From the IMG/VR virus record IMGVR_UViG_3300030060_001123, positions 1-55,331 of that record: a DNA stretch of 55,331 nucleotides; one strand, given 5' to 3'. Position numbers and translations under genes: made by a program. Positions within the stretch are counted from its first letter, which is position 1; each line of letters starts with the position of its first letter. Source of the DNA: a virus. Below, piece after piece: positions 19,707-30,600 of this stretch. Under the pieces are notes generated by a model that did no database searches, was not told where the DNA came from, and was given only the letters and a program-made list of their open reading frames with translations.

Positions 19707-22121
19707 ATGAATGGTGTTGACACTAATTATCTAAGTGGCTTTCCTAGTCAGGTGGTACCTTTTGAGGAAAAGAACACATATGAATACGGCTTGAAAGTAG
19801 CTAGAGCTATTGAAAACGAATGGTTTAGTAATAATAGATATGGTAGCGGTAGCGTTAGATATGGATTATATAAAACTAACTATTCTGAATATCACAATAG
19901 AAGACTTTACGCTAGAGGCGAGCAATCAATACAGAAGTATAAAGATGAGCTAGCTATAAACGGTGATTTATCTTATTTAAATTTAGACTGGAAACCTGTT
20001 CCTATTATATCTAAGTTTGTTGATATAGTAGTAAATGGATTAGCTGATAGAGATTATGATATAAAAGCTTATTCACAAGATCCTGATTCACAAAAGAAAA
20101 GAACTGATTATGCAACTGCTCTAATGCGTGATATATCTGCTAGAGATTATTTAAGAGAAGCCAAAGATGTTTTAGGTATAGACCTGTATTCTACTCAACA
20201 TAAAGAAAATCTACCTGAAAACAAAGAAGAGTTATCTTTACACATGCAGCTTAACTATAAACAAAGTATAGAGATAGCTGAAGAAGAAGTAATATCTAAC
20301 GTACTGGCTAAAAATAAATTTGACCAAACTAAAAAAAGAATATTACAAGATTTAGTAATACTTGGTATTGGTGCTGTTAAAACTAATTTTAATACTTCAA
20401 ATGGTGTAACAGTAGAATATGTAGATCCAGCAGAATTAGTTTATTCTTATACAAAAGATCCAAACTTTGAAGACTTATACTACGTTGGTGAAGTTAAAAT
20501 GATAAGTATAGCTGAGCTTAAAAAACAATTTCCTTATTTAACAGATGTTCAGTTAAAAGAAATAGAAAAATTTCCAGGCGAACAAAATTATTTAAGAAAC
20601 TGGAATGAAGCACCTGATGTAGTTGCTGTTATGTTTTTCGAATATAAAACATATATGGACCAGGTGTTTAAAATTAAAAAAACAGATCAAGGTTTAGAAA
20701 AAGCTCTTGAAAAACCAGATACATTTAATCCTGAAGAAAACAATAACTTTGATAGAGTTTCAAGATCTATAGAGGTTTTATTTACTGGCGCAAAAGTATT
20801 AGGTATAAATGATATGATTCAGTGGAAGTTATCTGAAAATATGTCTAGACCTTTTGCTGATAGTACAAAAGTACATATGAATTATTCTATTTGTGCGCCA
20901 CGTATGTATCACGGTAGAATAGAGTCTATTGTAAGTAGAATAACTGGGTTTGCTGATATGATACAGTTAACACATTTAAAACTACAACAAGTAATATCTC
21001 GTATGGTACCAGATGGTGTATACGTAGATGTAGATGGCTTAGCTGAAGTTGATTTAGGTAATGGTACAAACTATAATCCACAAGAAGCATTAAACATGTA
21101 TTTTCAAACTGGTAGTATAGTTGGTAGAAGTTTAACTCAAGAAGGCGATCCTAACAGAGGTAAAGTTCCAATACAAGAACTAAGAACATCAAATGCTGGT
21201 GCTAAACTACAAAGTCTTATACAGACTTATCAATACTATTTACAAATGATAAGAGACGTGACCGGATTAAATGAAGCTAGAGACGCTAGTACTCCAGATC
21301 CAGATGCGTTAGTAGGACTACAGAAGCTAGCTGCTTATAATTCTAATGTAGCAACTAGACATATATTACAAGCTGGTTTATATTTAGCTGTTAGAACTGC
21401 AGAAAATATATCGCTTAGAATAGCTGATTGTTTAGACCATGAGTTGTTAGCTCAGTCTTTAAAATCATCTATTAGTACTTTTAACGTAGGTACGTTAGAT
21501 GAAATACAACATTTAAATCTTCATGACTTTGGTATTTACTTAGAGTTGGAACCAGATGAAGAAGAGAAAGCTATGTTAGAAAGAAGTATACAAATAGCTT
21601 TACAGAGTGGTGGTATTAATTTAGAAGACGCAATTGATATTAGAGAAATAAAAAATATCAAACTAGCTAATCAATTATTAAAACTAAGACGTAAACAAAA
21701 ACAAGCTCAAGAGCAACAACAACAACAAGCTAATATACAGATGCAAGCTCAAGCCAATGCTAAAGCAGCTGAGTCTGCGGCTATGTCTGAAGTTCAAAAA
21801 CAAGAGGCTATGGCTCAAACCCAGTTACAAATTGAACAAGGTAAGTCTCAATTTGAAATACAAAAACTAGAAAAAGAAGCTCAAATTAAAAAAGAGTTAA
21901 TGCAGATGAAGTATCAATTTGATATGAAGTTGGCTGAAATGGATATGATAGCTAGACAAGACAAAGAAAAAGAAATAGAAGATCGTAAAGATCAAAGAAC
22001 AAAAATCCAAGCTACACAACAAAGTGAAATGATTTCACAAAGAAATAATGATTCACAACCTATTGACTTTGAAACTAATGAACAGTTACCAGGTGGTTAT
22101 GATTTAGATCAATTTGTGTAG
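19707..22121 (+). CDS. Portal protein, 804 residues
   Basis: Position directly after the large terminase, length and composition indicate the dodecameric portal. The N-terminal and central parts are mixed alpha/beta (KPVPIISKFVDIVVNGLADR near residue 92). The long C-terminal part from about residue 650 is Gln/Ala/Lys-rich helix (RKQKQAQEQQQQQANIQ), the barrel or crown region. It probably connects head and short tail and meets the terminase during packaging. The start ATG follows the terminase stop at once. It resembles the long portals of Bacteroidetes podoviruses, but no search was possible. Confidence 0.85.
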   Translation: MNGVDTNYLSGFPSQVVPFEEKNTYEYGLKVARAIENEWFSNNRYGSGSVRYGLYKTNYSEYHNRRLYARGEQSIQKYKDELAINGDLSYLNLDWKPVPIISKFVDIVVNGLADRDYDIKAYSQDPDSQKKRTDYATALMRDISARDYLREAKDVLGIDLYSTQHKENLPENKEELSLHMQLNYKQSIEIAEEEVISNVLAKNKFDQTKKRILQDLVILGIGAVKTNFNTSNGVTVEYVDPAELVYSYTKDPNFEDLYYVGEVKMISIAELKKQFPYLTDVQLKEIEKFPGEQNYLRNWNEAPDVVAVMFFEYKTYMDQVFKIKKTDQGLEKALEKPDTFNPEENNNFDRVSRSIEVLFTGAKVLGINDMIQWKLSENMSRPFADSTKVHMNYSICAPRMYHGRIESIVSRITGFADMIQLTHLKLQQVISRMVPDGVYVDVDGLAEVDLGNGTNYNPQEALNMYFQTGSIVGRSLTQEGDPNRGKVPIQELRTSNAGAKLQSLIQTYQYYLQMIRDVTGLNEARDASTPDPDALVGLQKLAAYNSNVATRHILQAGLYLAVRTAENISLRIADCLDHELLAQSLKSSISTFNVGTLDEIQHLNLHDFGIYLELEPDEEEKAMLERSIQIALQSGGINLEDAIDIREIKNIKLANQLLKLRRKQKQAQEQQQQQANIQMQAQANAKAAESAAMSEVQKQEAMAQTQLQIEQGKSQFEIQKLEKEAQIKKELMQMKYQFDMKLAEMDMIARQDKEKEIEDRKDQRTKIQATQQSEMISQRNNDSQPIDFETNEQLPGGYDLDQFV

Positions 22122-22151
22122 ATTTTTTTATTAATTTTATATTATTTTATT

Positions 22152-23324
22152 ATGGCAAACACTAAAGATTCTGGATCTCTAAAGATCAAGAAAAAATCTA
22201 TTAAAAAACAGGTTGAAAAACAAGAACCTGCAAAAGTAGATTTAAGTAAAAAAGTAGAAGAAACAGTTGAACCAACTGTTGAAGCAAAAGTAGATTTAAC
22301 ACAAGAAAAACAAGAGCAAGATGCCGTTCAAACACAAGAGACAAATGATAGCGATGTTGTTGTCGAAAAACCCAAAGACAGTGAAGACAGCAAAGGAGTG
22401 GTTGAAGAAGTACGGGACACCGAGCAAAAAGTAGAAGAAGTTACCCCCTTACAAGAGGTTACTGAAGAGCCTATAGTTGAAACAAAACCAACTATTGAAA
22501 AAGAGCAACCAATATTACCAGAGAATATTGAAAAGCTTGTAAAGTTTATGGAAGAAACAAATGGAACAATTGAAGATTTTGTTAGACTAAACGCTGATTA
22601 TTCTACTGTAGACACAAGTGTGTTATTAAAAGAGTATTACAAACAAAGCAAACCACATCTTAATGATGAGGAAATAAAATTTATCATGGAAGAAAACTTC
22701 GACTATGATGAAGATGTTGATGAAGAGCGAGACATCAAAAGAAAAAAACTCGCTTATAAAGAAGAGGTTGCTAAAGCCAAAAACTTTTTAGATGATCTTA
22801 AAAGCAAGTATTATGATCAGGTTAGATTAAGACCCGGTGTTACTGAAGATCAACAAAAAGCTATTGACTTTTTCAGTCGCTATAAAAAAAATCAGGAAGT
22901 TGCTTTACAACAACATGAAGATTTTAAACAAAAAACGTCTGGTTTATTCACTGAAGAATTCAAAGGTTTTGATTTCGAAGTTGGTGAAAAGAAATATAGA
23001 TACGGTGTTAAAAATCCAAATGAAGTTGCAAAGGCTCAGAGTAATTTACAAGACTTTGTTCAGAGGTTTCTGGACGATAAGGGCAACGTACAAGATACTC
23101 AAGGTTATCATAAAGCAATCTTTGCTGCTAGAAACGCGGACAAAATAGCGCATCATTTTTATGAGCAAGGCAAAGCCGACGCTGTTAAAGATGTTGTTAA
23201 TAAATCAAAAAATGTATCTACAGAGGCGCGTACGTCTCCAAGTGGTGATGTATTTGTTGGTGGTCTGAAGGTTCGTGCAATTAGTGGTTCTGATACGAGT
23301 AAATTGAAAATTAAAAAACGATAA
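22152..23324 (+). CDS. Probable scaffolding protein, 390 residues
   Basis: Located between portal and capsid genes, highly charged and low in aromatic residues. Residues 15-120 are Glu/Val/Lys/Thr-rich and probably disordered, the middle is helical (LVKFMEETNGTIEDFVRL), and the C-terminus is basic. Both ends carry a similar basic patch: LKIKKKS near residue 9 and LKIKKR at the end. Scaffolds commonly use a basic C-terminal end to bind the coat. It may also be cleaved; no protease motif is seen inside. Confidence 0.72.
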   Translation: MANTKDSGSLKIKKKSIKKQVEKQEPAKVDLSKKVEETVEPTVEAKVDLTQEKQEQDAVQTQETNDSDVVVEKPKDSEDSKGVVEEVRDTEQKVEEVTPLQEVTEEPIVETKPTIEKEQPILPENIEKLVKFMEETNGTIEDFVRLNADYSTVDTSVLLKEYYKQSKPHLNDEEIKFIMEENFDYDEDVDEERDIKRKKLAYKEEVAKAKNFLDDLKSKYYDQVRLRPGVTEDQQKAIDFFSRYKKNQEVALQQHEDFKQKTSGLFTEEFKGFDFEVGEKKYRYGVKNPNEVAKAQSNLQDFVQRFLDDKGNVQDTQGYHKAIFAARNADKIAHHFYEQGKADAVKDVVNKSKNVSTEARTSPSGDVFVGGLKVRAISGSDTSKLKIKKR

Positions 23325-23341
23325 TTTAAAAACAATTAATT

Positions 23342-24823
23342 ATGCCCTTAAATCCCTTATTTGGTACGTTAAACCCGTCGCAGATCCAACAGATCACGTC
23401 GGATAACTACCTTAGTTTTACGGACGGTACTAATGACTTTGCTCAGCAGTACTTACCCGAAATCTATGAAGCTGAAGTAGAGAGATATGGAAATAGAACT
23501 CTAGGTGGCTTTATTAGAATGGTCGGCGCTGAAATGCCGATGACTTCTGACCAAGTAGTTTGGTCTGAACAAAATAGATTACATATATCTTACGATACTG
23601 TGCAACCATTAGGTGCGCCAGGAAACGTATTAGATTTATTTGTCGTCCCAACAGCTGGACTTGCAAACGTTGTTACTCCAGGTATGACTGTAGTAATTAT
23701 GCCTAAGTCTGGTGGTGATTCAATCAAAGCTTATGTTGCTGACTCTGGTATTGTTGCTGGATCTGCACTTAACGCGAATGAAATCCAAGTTTTCCCATAT
23801 CAGGAAACTGCTGCTGGTGGTGGTCAAATTCCTGCTGATGCTGTAGGATATAAAGTATTCGTATATGGTTCTGAATATCCAAAAGGAAGTTCAGGAGTAT
23901 TAGAAAACGTTGAACCTTCTTTCACTCAGTTCTCTAACAAACCAGTTATTATTAGAGATAGATACGTTGTATCTGGATCTGATACTGCACAAATTGGTTG
24001 GGTTGAAGTAACTACAGAAGATGGTGCAACTGGATACTTATGGTATCTAAAAGCTGAATCAGAAACTAGATTAAGATTCGAAGATTACCTAGAAATGGTT
24101 ATGGTTGAAGGTGAAAATGCTGCTGTAAACGCTGCATCTGCAAACTTATTCCATACTCAAGCACAAGCTGGTATTACAGACTTTAATGCTGACAATGCTG
24201 CTTTACTAGGTACTGAAGGTTTATTTGCTGCTATCCAAGCTAGAGGTAATGTATTCTCTGCTTTTGCTGGTGCATTAGCTGACTTCGATACAATTCTTGA
24301 GAACTTAGATAGCCAGGGAGCTATTGAAGAAAATATGTTATTCTTAGACAGAGCTACTGAGCTTGATATTGATAACATGCTTGCTTCACAAAACTCTTAT
24401 GGTATCGGTGGTACATCTTACGGTGTATTTGAAAATTCTGAAGAAATGGCTCTTAATTTACAGTTCTCAGGATTTAGAAGAGGATCTTACGATTTTTATA
24501 AGACAAGCTGGAAATACTTAAACGATGCTTCTACAAGAGGTGGTTCTAGTAACTTTACTACTGGAGATGACATCGAAGGAGTATTAATTCCTGCTGGTAC
24601 TTCAACTGTTTATGACCAAATTCTTGGTACAAACATTAGAAGACCTTTCTTACACGTAAGATATAGAGCTTCTCAAACTGATGACAGAAGAATGAAATCA
24701 TGGATCACTGGTTCTGTCGGTGGTGCTTTCACTTCTGATCTTGATGCGATGGAAGTTCACTTCTTATCTGAAAGATGTTTATGTGTACAAGGTGCTAACA
24801 ACTTTGTATTAATGACAGCTTAA
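23342..24823 (+). CDS. Major capsid protein, 493 residues
   Basis: Follows portal and scaffold genes. Reads as a coat protein of the HK97/P22-like fold: N-terminal arm (about 1-60), then GGFIRMVGAEMPMTSDQVVW, an inserted beta domain rich in Gly and Val (about 95-190), a long helix region (LEMVMVEGENAAVNAASANL), and a C-terminal strand-rich part ending ERCLCVQGANNFVLMTA. Balanced composition and a strong hairpin right after the stop (24833-24864) are typical of a highly expressed coat gene. Its codons are more C-ending than the neighbours, consistent with high expression. Confidence 0.85.
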   Translation: MPLNPLFGTLNPSQIQQITSDNYLSFTDGTNDFAQQYLPEIYEAEVERYGNRTLGGFIRMVGAEMPMTSDQVVWSEQNRLHISYDTVQPLGAPGNVLDLFVVPTAGLANVVTPGMTVVIMPKSGGDSIKAYVADSGIVAGSALNANEIQVFPYQETAAGGGQIPADAVGYKVFVYGSEYPKGSSGVLENVEPSFTQFSNKPVIIRDRYVVSGSDTAQIGWVEVTTEDGATGYLWYLKAESETRLRFEDYLEMVMVEGENAAVNAASANLFHTQAQAGITDFNADNAALLGTEGLFAAIQARGNVFSAFAGALADFDTILENLDSQGAIEENMLFLDRATELDIDNMLASQNSYGIGGTSYGVFENSEEMALNLQFSGFRRGSYDFYKTSWKYLNDASTRGGSSNFTTGDDIEGVLIPAGTSTVYDQILGTNIRRPFLHVRYRASQTDDRRMKSWITGSVGGAFTSDLDAMEVHFLSERCLCVQGANNFVLMTA

Positions 24824-24832
24824 TACTTTTAT

Positions 24833-24864
24833 AAGGTAAGGGCGCTTCGGCGCCCATATACCTT
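24833..24864 (+). terminator. Hairpin terminator after the major capsid gene
   Basis: GGGCGC-TTCG-GCGCCC (24840-24855) with an extra outer stem AAGGTA/TACCTT (24833-24838 with 24859-24864) and a stable UUCG loop. Only a short T stretch follows, so it may be a partial terminator or an mRNA 3'-end stabiliser that gives the coat gene more transcript than those downstream. Confidence 0.75.
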
Positions 24865-24888
24865 TAACTTATTTAATTATATTATATC

Positions 24889-25665
24889 ATGACAAAAAAG
24901 AAAAAAGAAAAAGAAGTCGTTATTAACGACTCTTGGGAAATAAAAGATAGACAGTATTATTTATTAGGTGGTAAAGAACCACTTACATATACTCTATCTT
25001 CAAGACATACACAAAGATACCCATTACTGTGGTTTGACCAGGAAAAAAATGAGCAAAGAGCTTTAAGATATGCTACAAATCAAAACTCACCATTTGTTGA
25101 TGAGCAAAAAGGAGAAGTAACATTGAAACATATTCAATTTAAAGATGGTGTTTTACATGTTCCAAAGCAATATCAGGCTTTACAAAAAATGTTATCATTA
25201 TATCACCCAGGTTTAAACAAGAAATACGCAGAAAGAAAACCAGTTCAAGTAGCTATTAATGAAGTAGAAGAAATAGAATTTGAAATAGATGCTATGAATG
25301 TAGCTAGAACATTAGATATTGATTTAGCTGAAGCTATATTAAGAGTAGAAAAAGGAACTAAAGTATCTCAATTAAGTACTAAAGAACTAAAAAGAGATAT
25401 ACTAGTATTTGCTAGAAAAAATCCTAAACTATTTATTAAGCTAGCTAGCGATGAAAATGTTCAGTTAAGAAACATAGCTATCAAATCAGTTGAACAAGGT
25501 ATAATAACTTTGTCTAATAAAAATAAAGATTTTTTATGGGCAGAAACAAAAGAGGTTATTATGAAAGTTCCTTATGGTGAAAATCCATATAGTGCTTTTG
25601 CAGGTTTCTTACAAACAGATGAGGGGATCATGGTGTTAAAATCTATAGAAAAGAAACTATACTAA
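24889..25665 (+). CDS. Hypothetical structural-module protein, 258 residues
   Basis: 258 residues. The basic start (MTKKKKEKEVVIN) is followed by a beta-rich domain (YYLLGGKEPLTYTLSSRHT, then LLWFDQEKNEQRALRYATN) to about residue 110, then an all-helical C-terminal half (ELKRDILVFARKNPKLFIKL). It lies alone between two GC-rich hairpins, just after the coat gene, so it is probably made in its own amount. A head-completion or head-stabilising role is plausible by position. No recognised family. Confidence 0.7.
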   Translation: MTKKKKEKEVVINDSWEIKDRQYYLLGGKEPLTYTLSSRHTQRYPLLWFDQEKNEQRALRYATNQNSPFVDEQKGEVTLKHIQFKDGVLHVPKQYQALQKMLSLYHPGLNKKYAERKPVQVAINEVEEIEFEIDAMNVARTLDIDLAEAILRVEKGTKVSQLSTKELKRDILVFARKNPKLFIKLASDENVQLRNIAIKSVEQGIITLSNKNKDFLWAETKEVIMKVPYGENPYSAFAGFLQTDEGIMVLKSIEKKLY

Positions 25666-25673
25666 TAATAAAC

Positions 25674-25693
25674 AGGCGGGTTAACGCCCGCCT
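25674..25693 (+). terminator. Hairpin terminator
   Basis: AGGCGGG / CCCGCCT stem (25674-25680 with 25687-25693), loop TTAACG, followed by TTATTAT. It separates the 258-residue gene from the neck and tail genes. Confidence 0.7.
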
Positions 25694-25714
25694 TTATTAT
25701 AATAAAAATATACT

Positions 25715-26461
25715 ATGGCTATAAACGTAAATGCTGTATATAGAACTGTATTATCAATTTTAAACAAAGAGCAACGTGGTTACATGACGCCTGATGAATT
25801 TAATAAAACAGCTACTCAAGTACAGTTAGATATATTCGAAAAATATTTTGATGATTTAAATCAACAAATGCGTGTTCCGCAAACTGATACTGATTATGCT
25901 GACAGGCAGATGAATATAGACGAGAAAATAGCTATATTTAAAACCTTTGGTGAATGTACTTATCAAGCACCAGGAGGTTATTTTATCCTTCCTACCGTAG
26001 ACTTTTACGGTAACACAGTTGAGCTTTATAGGCTTGGCAGTGTCGTATACAATGATGAAGTAGAATTACAAAGACTAGACAGAAATGATTTTTACTATGT
26101 AGAAAAATCTGGATTAACTAGAGCTTCATTACAATTTCCAAATTACTTATATGAAAGCGAATTTTTATTTGTTAGACCCACAGCTATAACTAGTAGGGTT
26201 ACAGCGAACTATGTTCGTAAACCTCTTGATGTAAGATGGGGTTATACTATTGGTCCACAGGGACAATATTTATACGACAGTACAGATTATGAACCTACAT
26301 TAAACCCAACTGGTTCTACTCAATTTGAACTTCATCCATCTGAACAAAGTGAAGTAGTTATAAAAATATTAATGTACGCGGGTATTATTATTAGAGACCC
26401 ACAAATAGTACAAGCAGCTGCTCAAGAGGCTGCAATGAATGAGCAAAACGAAAAATTATAA
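25715..26461 (+). CDS. Neck/head-tail connector protein, 248 residues
   Basis: The sequence has a helical N-terminus (VNAVYRTVLSILNKEQRGYM), a central beta domain (about 85-180, RVTANYVRKPLDVRWGY) and a C-terminal helix after FELHPSEQSEVVIKIL. The ANYVRKP-then-HPSE order resembles neck or ring proteins of Bacteroidetes podoviruses, from memory. By location after the coat gene and before long tail proteins it probably forms part of the connector below the portal. Confidence 0.65.
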   Translation: MAINVNAVYRTVLSILNKEQRGYMTPDEFNKTATQVQLDIFEKYFDDLNQQMRVPQTDTDYADRQMNIDEKIAIFKTFGECTYQAPGGYFILPTVDFYGNTVELYRLGSVVYNDEVELQRLDRNDFYYVEKSGLTRASLQFPNYLYESEFLFVRPTAITSRVTANYVRKPLDVRWGYTIGPQGQYLYDSTDYEPTLNPTGSTQFELHPSEQSEVVIKILMYAGIIIRDPQIVQAAAQEAAMNEQNEKL

Positions 26462-26464
26462 TAA

Positions 26465-27640
26465 ATGACGCTAATCTCTGAAAACAACAGACAGTATTAC
26501 ATCGGAGCTCAAAGCTTTATAGCATCCGGAGGTTTACCTGAATCGTTTACTACTACATTTAACACTGATTTAGTTTTTGCAACAGCTGATCCTACTAATG
26601 TTAATTGGCCTGCAAATAATTTTTATTTAGAAGTTAGTGTTGATGGTGGCTTTACTTACGCACCACTATATAATACATATACAGTTGTAGATAATACTAT
26701 TACGGTAACTGCTGGTTTAGCCGCTGGTAATTATTTAAGAGTACAACTTACTGAAAATACTGTATGGCAAAATTACGGTGGATACTCGTATACAAGGTTA
26801 TCAGATGTTATTACAAATTATATGATAGCTTATGTTGGTGCTGGTAAACTAGTGTCTAATGTAAAAAGAACTGATGTAATATTTCATGCTAAGCGAGGTT
26901 TACAAGAGTTTAGTTATGATACATTAAAAAGTGTTAAGTCGCAAGAACTACAAATACCACCAAGTTTATCACTTATCATACCGCAAGATTATGTAAATGT
27001 TGTTAGAGTATCATGGAAAGATGAATTAGGTGTGTTGCATACTATATATCCTAACAACGGTTTAACAACTAACCCATACGAAAGCATTGCGCAAGATCAA
27101 GATGGTACACCAATACAGGACGCGTTAAACGAAAATTTAGAAACAACATCGTTAACTAAACAAGCATGGAGACAAGCTAACACTAGGTTAATATCTGGTT
27201 GGAATGGAAACTATTGGAGTTATTATACAGATTATTTTAATACTCCATATCCTTTATATTGGAACGTAATTGTTGGTCAAAGATATGGTTTAAACCCTCA
27301 AACTAGTCAAATAAATGGTTGGTATGGGGTAGACGAAAGACAAGGTAAGTTTACTTTTTCTAGTAATTTAGCTGGAAGATGCATTGTGTTAGAGTACATC
27401 TCTGATGGACTTTCTTGTGATTTAGATACAAGAATACCTAAGATGGCAGAAGAAGCTCTCTACGCTTATATAAACTACCAAATATTAGCTACTAGAGCTC
27501 GTATGCCTGAGTATGTAGTTAAAAGGTATCAAAAAGAAAAATATGCTAAACTTAGAAATGCAAAAATTAGATTATCTAATATTAAGTTAGATCAAATTGT
27601 TCAAGTTATGCGTGGTAAATCTAAATGGATTAAACATTAA
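26465..27640 (+). CDS. Neck/tail tube-like structural protein, 391 residues
   Basis: 391 residues. N-terminal beta-sandwich-like part (about 1-105), then DVIFHAKRGLQEFSYDTLKS and a repeated hydrophobic strand region (SLSLIIPQDYVNVVRVSWKD), a Trp/Tyr-rich loop (WNGNYWSYYTDYFN) and a C-terminal basic helical tail (RYQKEKYAKLRNAKIRL). The helix-plus-strand middle resembles tail tubular or gp4-type connector proteins. It starts four bases after the previous gene, so the two probably assemble in sequence. Confidence 0.65.
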   Translation: MTLISENNRQYYIGAQSFIASGGLPESFTTTFNTDLVFATADPTNVNWPANNFYLEVSVDGGFTYAPLYNTYTVVDNTITVTAGLAAGNYLRVQLTENTVWQNYGGYSYTRLSDVITNYMIAYVGAGKLVSNVKRTDVIFHAKRGLQEFSYDTLKSVKSQELQIPPSLSLIIPQDYVNVVRVSWKDELGVLHTIYPNNGLTTNPYESIAQDQDGTPIQDALNENLETTSLTKQAWRQANTRLISGWNGNYWSYYTDYFNTPYPLYWNVIVGQRYGLNPQTSQINGWYGVDERQGKFTFSSNLAGRCIVLEYISDGLSCDLDTRIPKMAEEALYAYINYQILATRARMPEYVVKRYQKEKYAKLRNAKIRLSNIKLDQIVQVMRGKSKWIKH

Positions 27641-27646
27641 AATTAA

Positions 27647-30600
27647 ATGGCAGAAATAAAAAATACTTTTCTAAAGTCTAAAATGAACAAAGACTTAGAT
27701 GAAAGATTACTACCCAATGGTGAATATCGCGACGCTCAGAATATAGCAATATCAAAGTCAGAAGATAGTAACGTTGGAGCTGCTGAAAACATACAAGGTA
27801 CAGAATTAATATTTAACGGTAACATAGGTAAAATAGTAGGTGTAGATGTATTAGGTGGTAATGCTTTAGTTATTATAGGTCAGTTTGCAGATGAAGTAAA
27901 TAGTAGAATATATTTATTTTTAACTGACAATACAGATCCTAGATTAGGTTATAATAATACAAGTCAAAATGCTATTGTAAGATATGATATAGAAAATGGA
28001 GATATATATTTGTATTCTGCAGGACCGTTTTTAAATTTTTCTACAGGTTATCAAATACGTAGTGTTAGTTTAATAGAAGATTTATTATTTTGGACTGATA
28101 ATAGAAACCAACCAAGAGTAATAAATATAAATAATCCTGATGCTGTTTTGTGGAATAATTTTGTTTCTATTGCAGGATTACCTTATACTAGTGAAGATCA
28201 TTTAACTGTTTGTAAATATAATCCTTACAAAGCTATTGAAGTTTGGAAAGATAACGCAGGGGTTATTGAAACAACAATGAGTGATGCTGTTTCACCGGTT
28301 ACACCAATGATAGGTCAAATGGAATTAGATGCAACATTAGCACCATCTACACCACAGGTAATAACGGTTGTTACACCACCTACTGACGCTACACCAGGGC
28401 TTACTACAGCTGTAGCGGCGGCTAATGGCATGAATGTTTGGACTAGTGATGGTCAAATATTACCAGAAGATGATGTTATAGTTATATCTGCTCCAGCAGC
28501 CAACCAATTAGAAGTTCAAAAAAGAAACGGTGATAATATAGTTTTTAGATTTAATGCTATTAACGATGGTCAAATATATTTTGGTTATGCAAACCCTAAT
28601 TTTGTAAATACTGGCGCTCCTAATTATATACCTAGTTATCCTGGTAATCAAGATTTTTTAAACGATAAATTTGTTAGATTTAGTTATAGATTTAAATTTG
28701 TTGATGGTGAGTTTTCTTTAATGGCTCCATTTACACAATCAATGTTTATACCAAAACAATTTGGTTATTTTCTAGAAAATCAAGAAGCTAGTGATGAAGA
28801 AAGAACTTATGAAAGTACAGTTGTTTCTTTTATGGAAAACCAAGTAAATAGAGTATTACTTCAAATTCCTATGCCAGATGAAATGAGTGGTACTCAAATA
28901 AATGCTAATGAATTACTAGATAAATTAAAGGTTGAAGAAATAGAAATACTATATAAAGAATCTGATGGTTTAGCTGTTTCTGTTGTAGATAGAATTACAA
29001 CTGAAGATTTAAATACAGCTGGCGCTGTAAGCGTTTACGAGTATGACTATCAAGCAACTGAACCATTTAAAGTGTTACCAGAAGATCAAACAACAAGAGT
29101 GTATGATAAAGTACCTGTTAAAGCTTTAGGTCAAGAAATAATAAGCAACAGAGTTGTATACAGTAATTTTCAAAACAAACACACTCCACCAGTTGCTCTA
29201 GATTATAACGTAGGTGTTTCTGCTAAAATTCCTTATGATGAGCCAAATAGTAATTACTCTTACTCAGCATATCCTAATCACAATGTAAAGCAAAACAGAT
29301 ACTATCAAGTTGGTGTAGTATTATCTGATAGATACGGTAGAACATCTACAGTGCTGCTTTCTAATAATCAAGGTTTTATAGCAGCAGCTTCTCCTAATCC
29401 AGAGTTTGGTGCTGATACTATATATGTTCCATATCAAGATGAATACGATACTCAAAACTTTAACAACATAGTTGATTGGCCTGGTAATAGCTTAAAAGTA
29501 TATTTTAATACAATTATAAACTCAGCTAAAGATGACGCAACTGGAACACCTGGTTTATATAACGGAGATCCTACAGATCCTCGCTATAATCCACTTGGCT
29601 GGTATACTTATAAAATAGTAGTAAAACAAAAACAACAAGAGTATTATAATGTTTATTTACCTGGCATATTAACTGGTCAGCCTTTTTCAGTAGGCGCTAC
29701 AGATACAGAGTATTACACCTCAACTATAACTCTTTTTAATGACAATATAAATAAAGTTCCAAGAGACTTAAAAGAAGTTGGACCAGATCAAACAAATTTT
29801 AGAAGTAGTGTAGAGCTTTATGGTAAAGTAAGTCCTGAGCTTCCTATAGCTCCACTTACAACAGCTATATCTGCACCACAATATAACACCCAGTATTTAT
29901 CTAACATTGTTTCAGATACAGTTACTCAAATAGCTAAACAAACAGAGTTATATCCAGAGTTTTATTTTGATATAAGCGCTGCTTGGACACCTCTTACAGA
30001 TGTATATGATACTAAAAACAATCCTTATTTAGCAAGAGTAGCCACGCAAAAACTTATTGGTACTATAGGTGCTGCAGGTGCTTATCCGTTTTTTCTAAGT
30101 GTTTATGAAACTAAACCAGTAGAGTCTAGGTTAGAAATATTCTGGGAAACATCTACTTCAGGTAAAATTAAAGAATTGAACGATAGTATACAAACAACCT
30201 TAGCATCTATACCAGATGATTTAGAAAACTTTACAGTTGATTTTGTTGAAAATAGAAATTATACTTTTCCAGTTCAAGTATATTCAAATGGTCAAGGACC
30301 AATTATAACAGATGATTTTTATGTTGAAGATGCTTTAGGTGGATCAATAGCTAGTTCTTCTATAACAATGGCGGTTGTTAATGATAATGGTGTTGATGTA
30401 AGTAATTTATTTACATTAGTTGAAACAGCAGCTGGCGCACTAACACCTAATGGAAACACGCATGCTTATGATAGTTATACTTTACAAATAGGTAGTTACT
30501 TTGTATTTTTAGCTGATTCAACTATAAGAAACTTTACATTTGATTTTTTAGCTACAAATGACACAACTGGCGATACTGGACCTATTATACAGAAAACAAT

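Noticed and set aside
17481-24823. Assignment to crAss-like phages
   Set aside because: Terminase, portal and coat lengths are compatible, but the absence of recognised crAss-like RNA polymerase genes and lack of a search leave this unproven.
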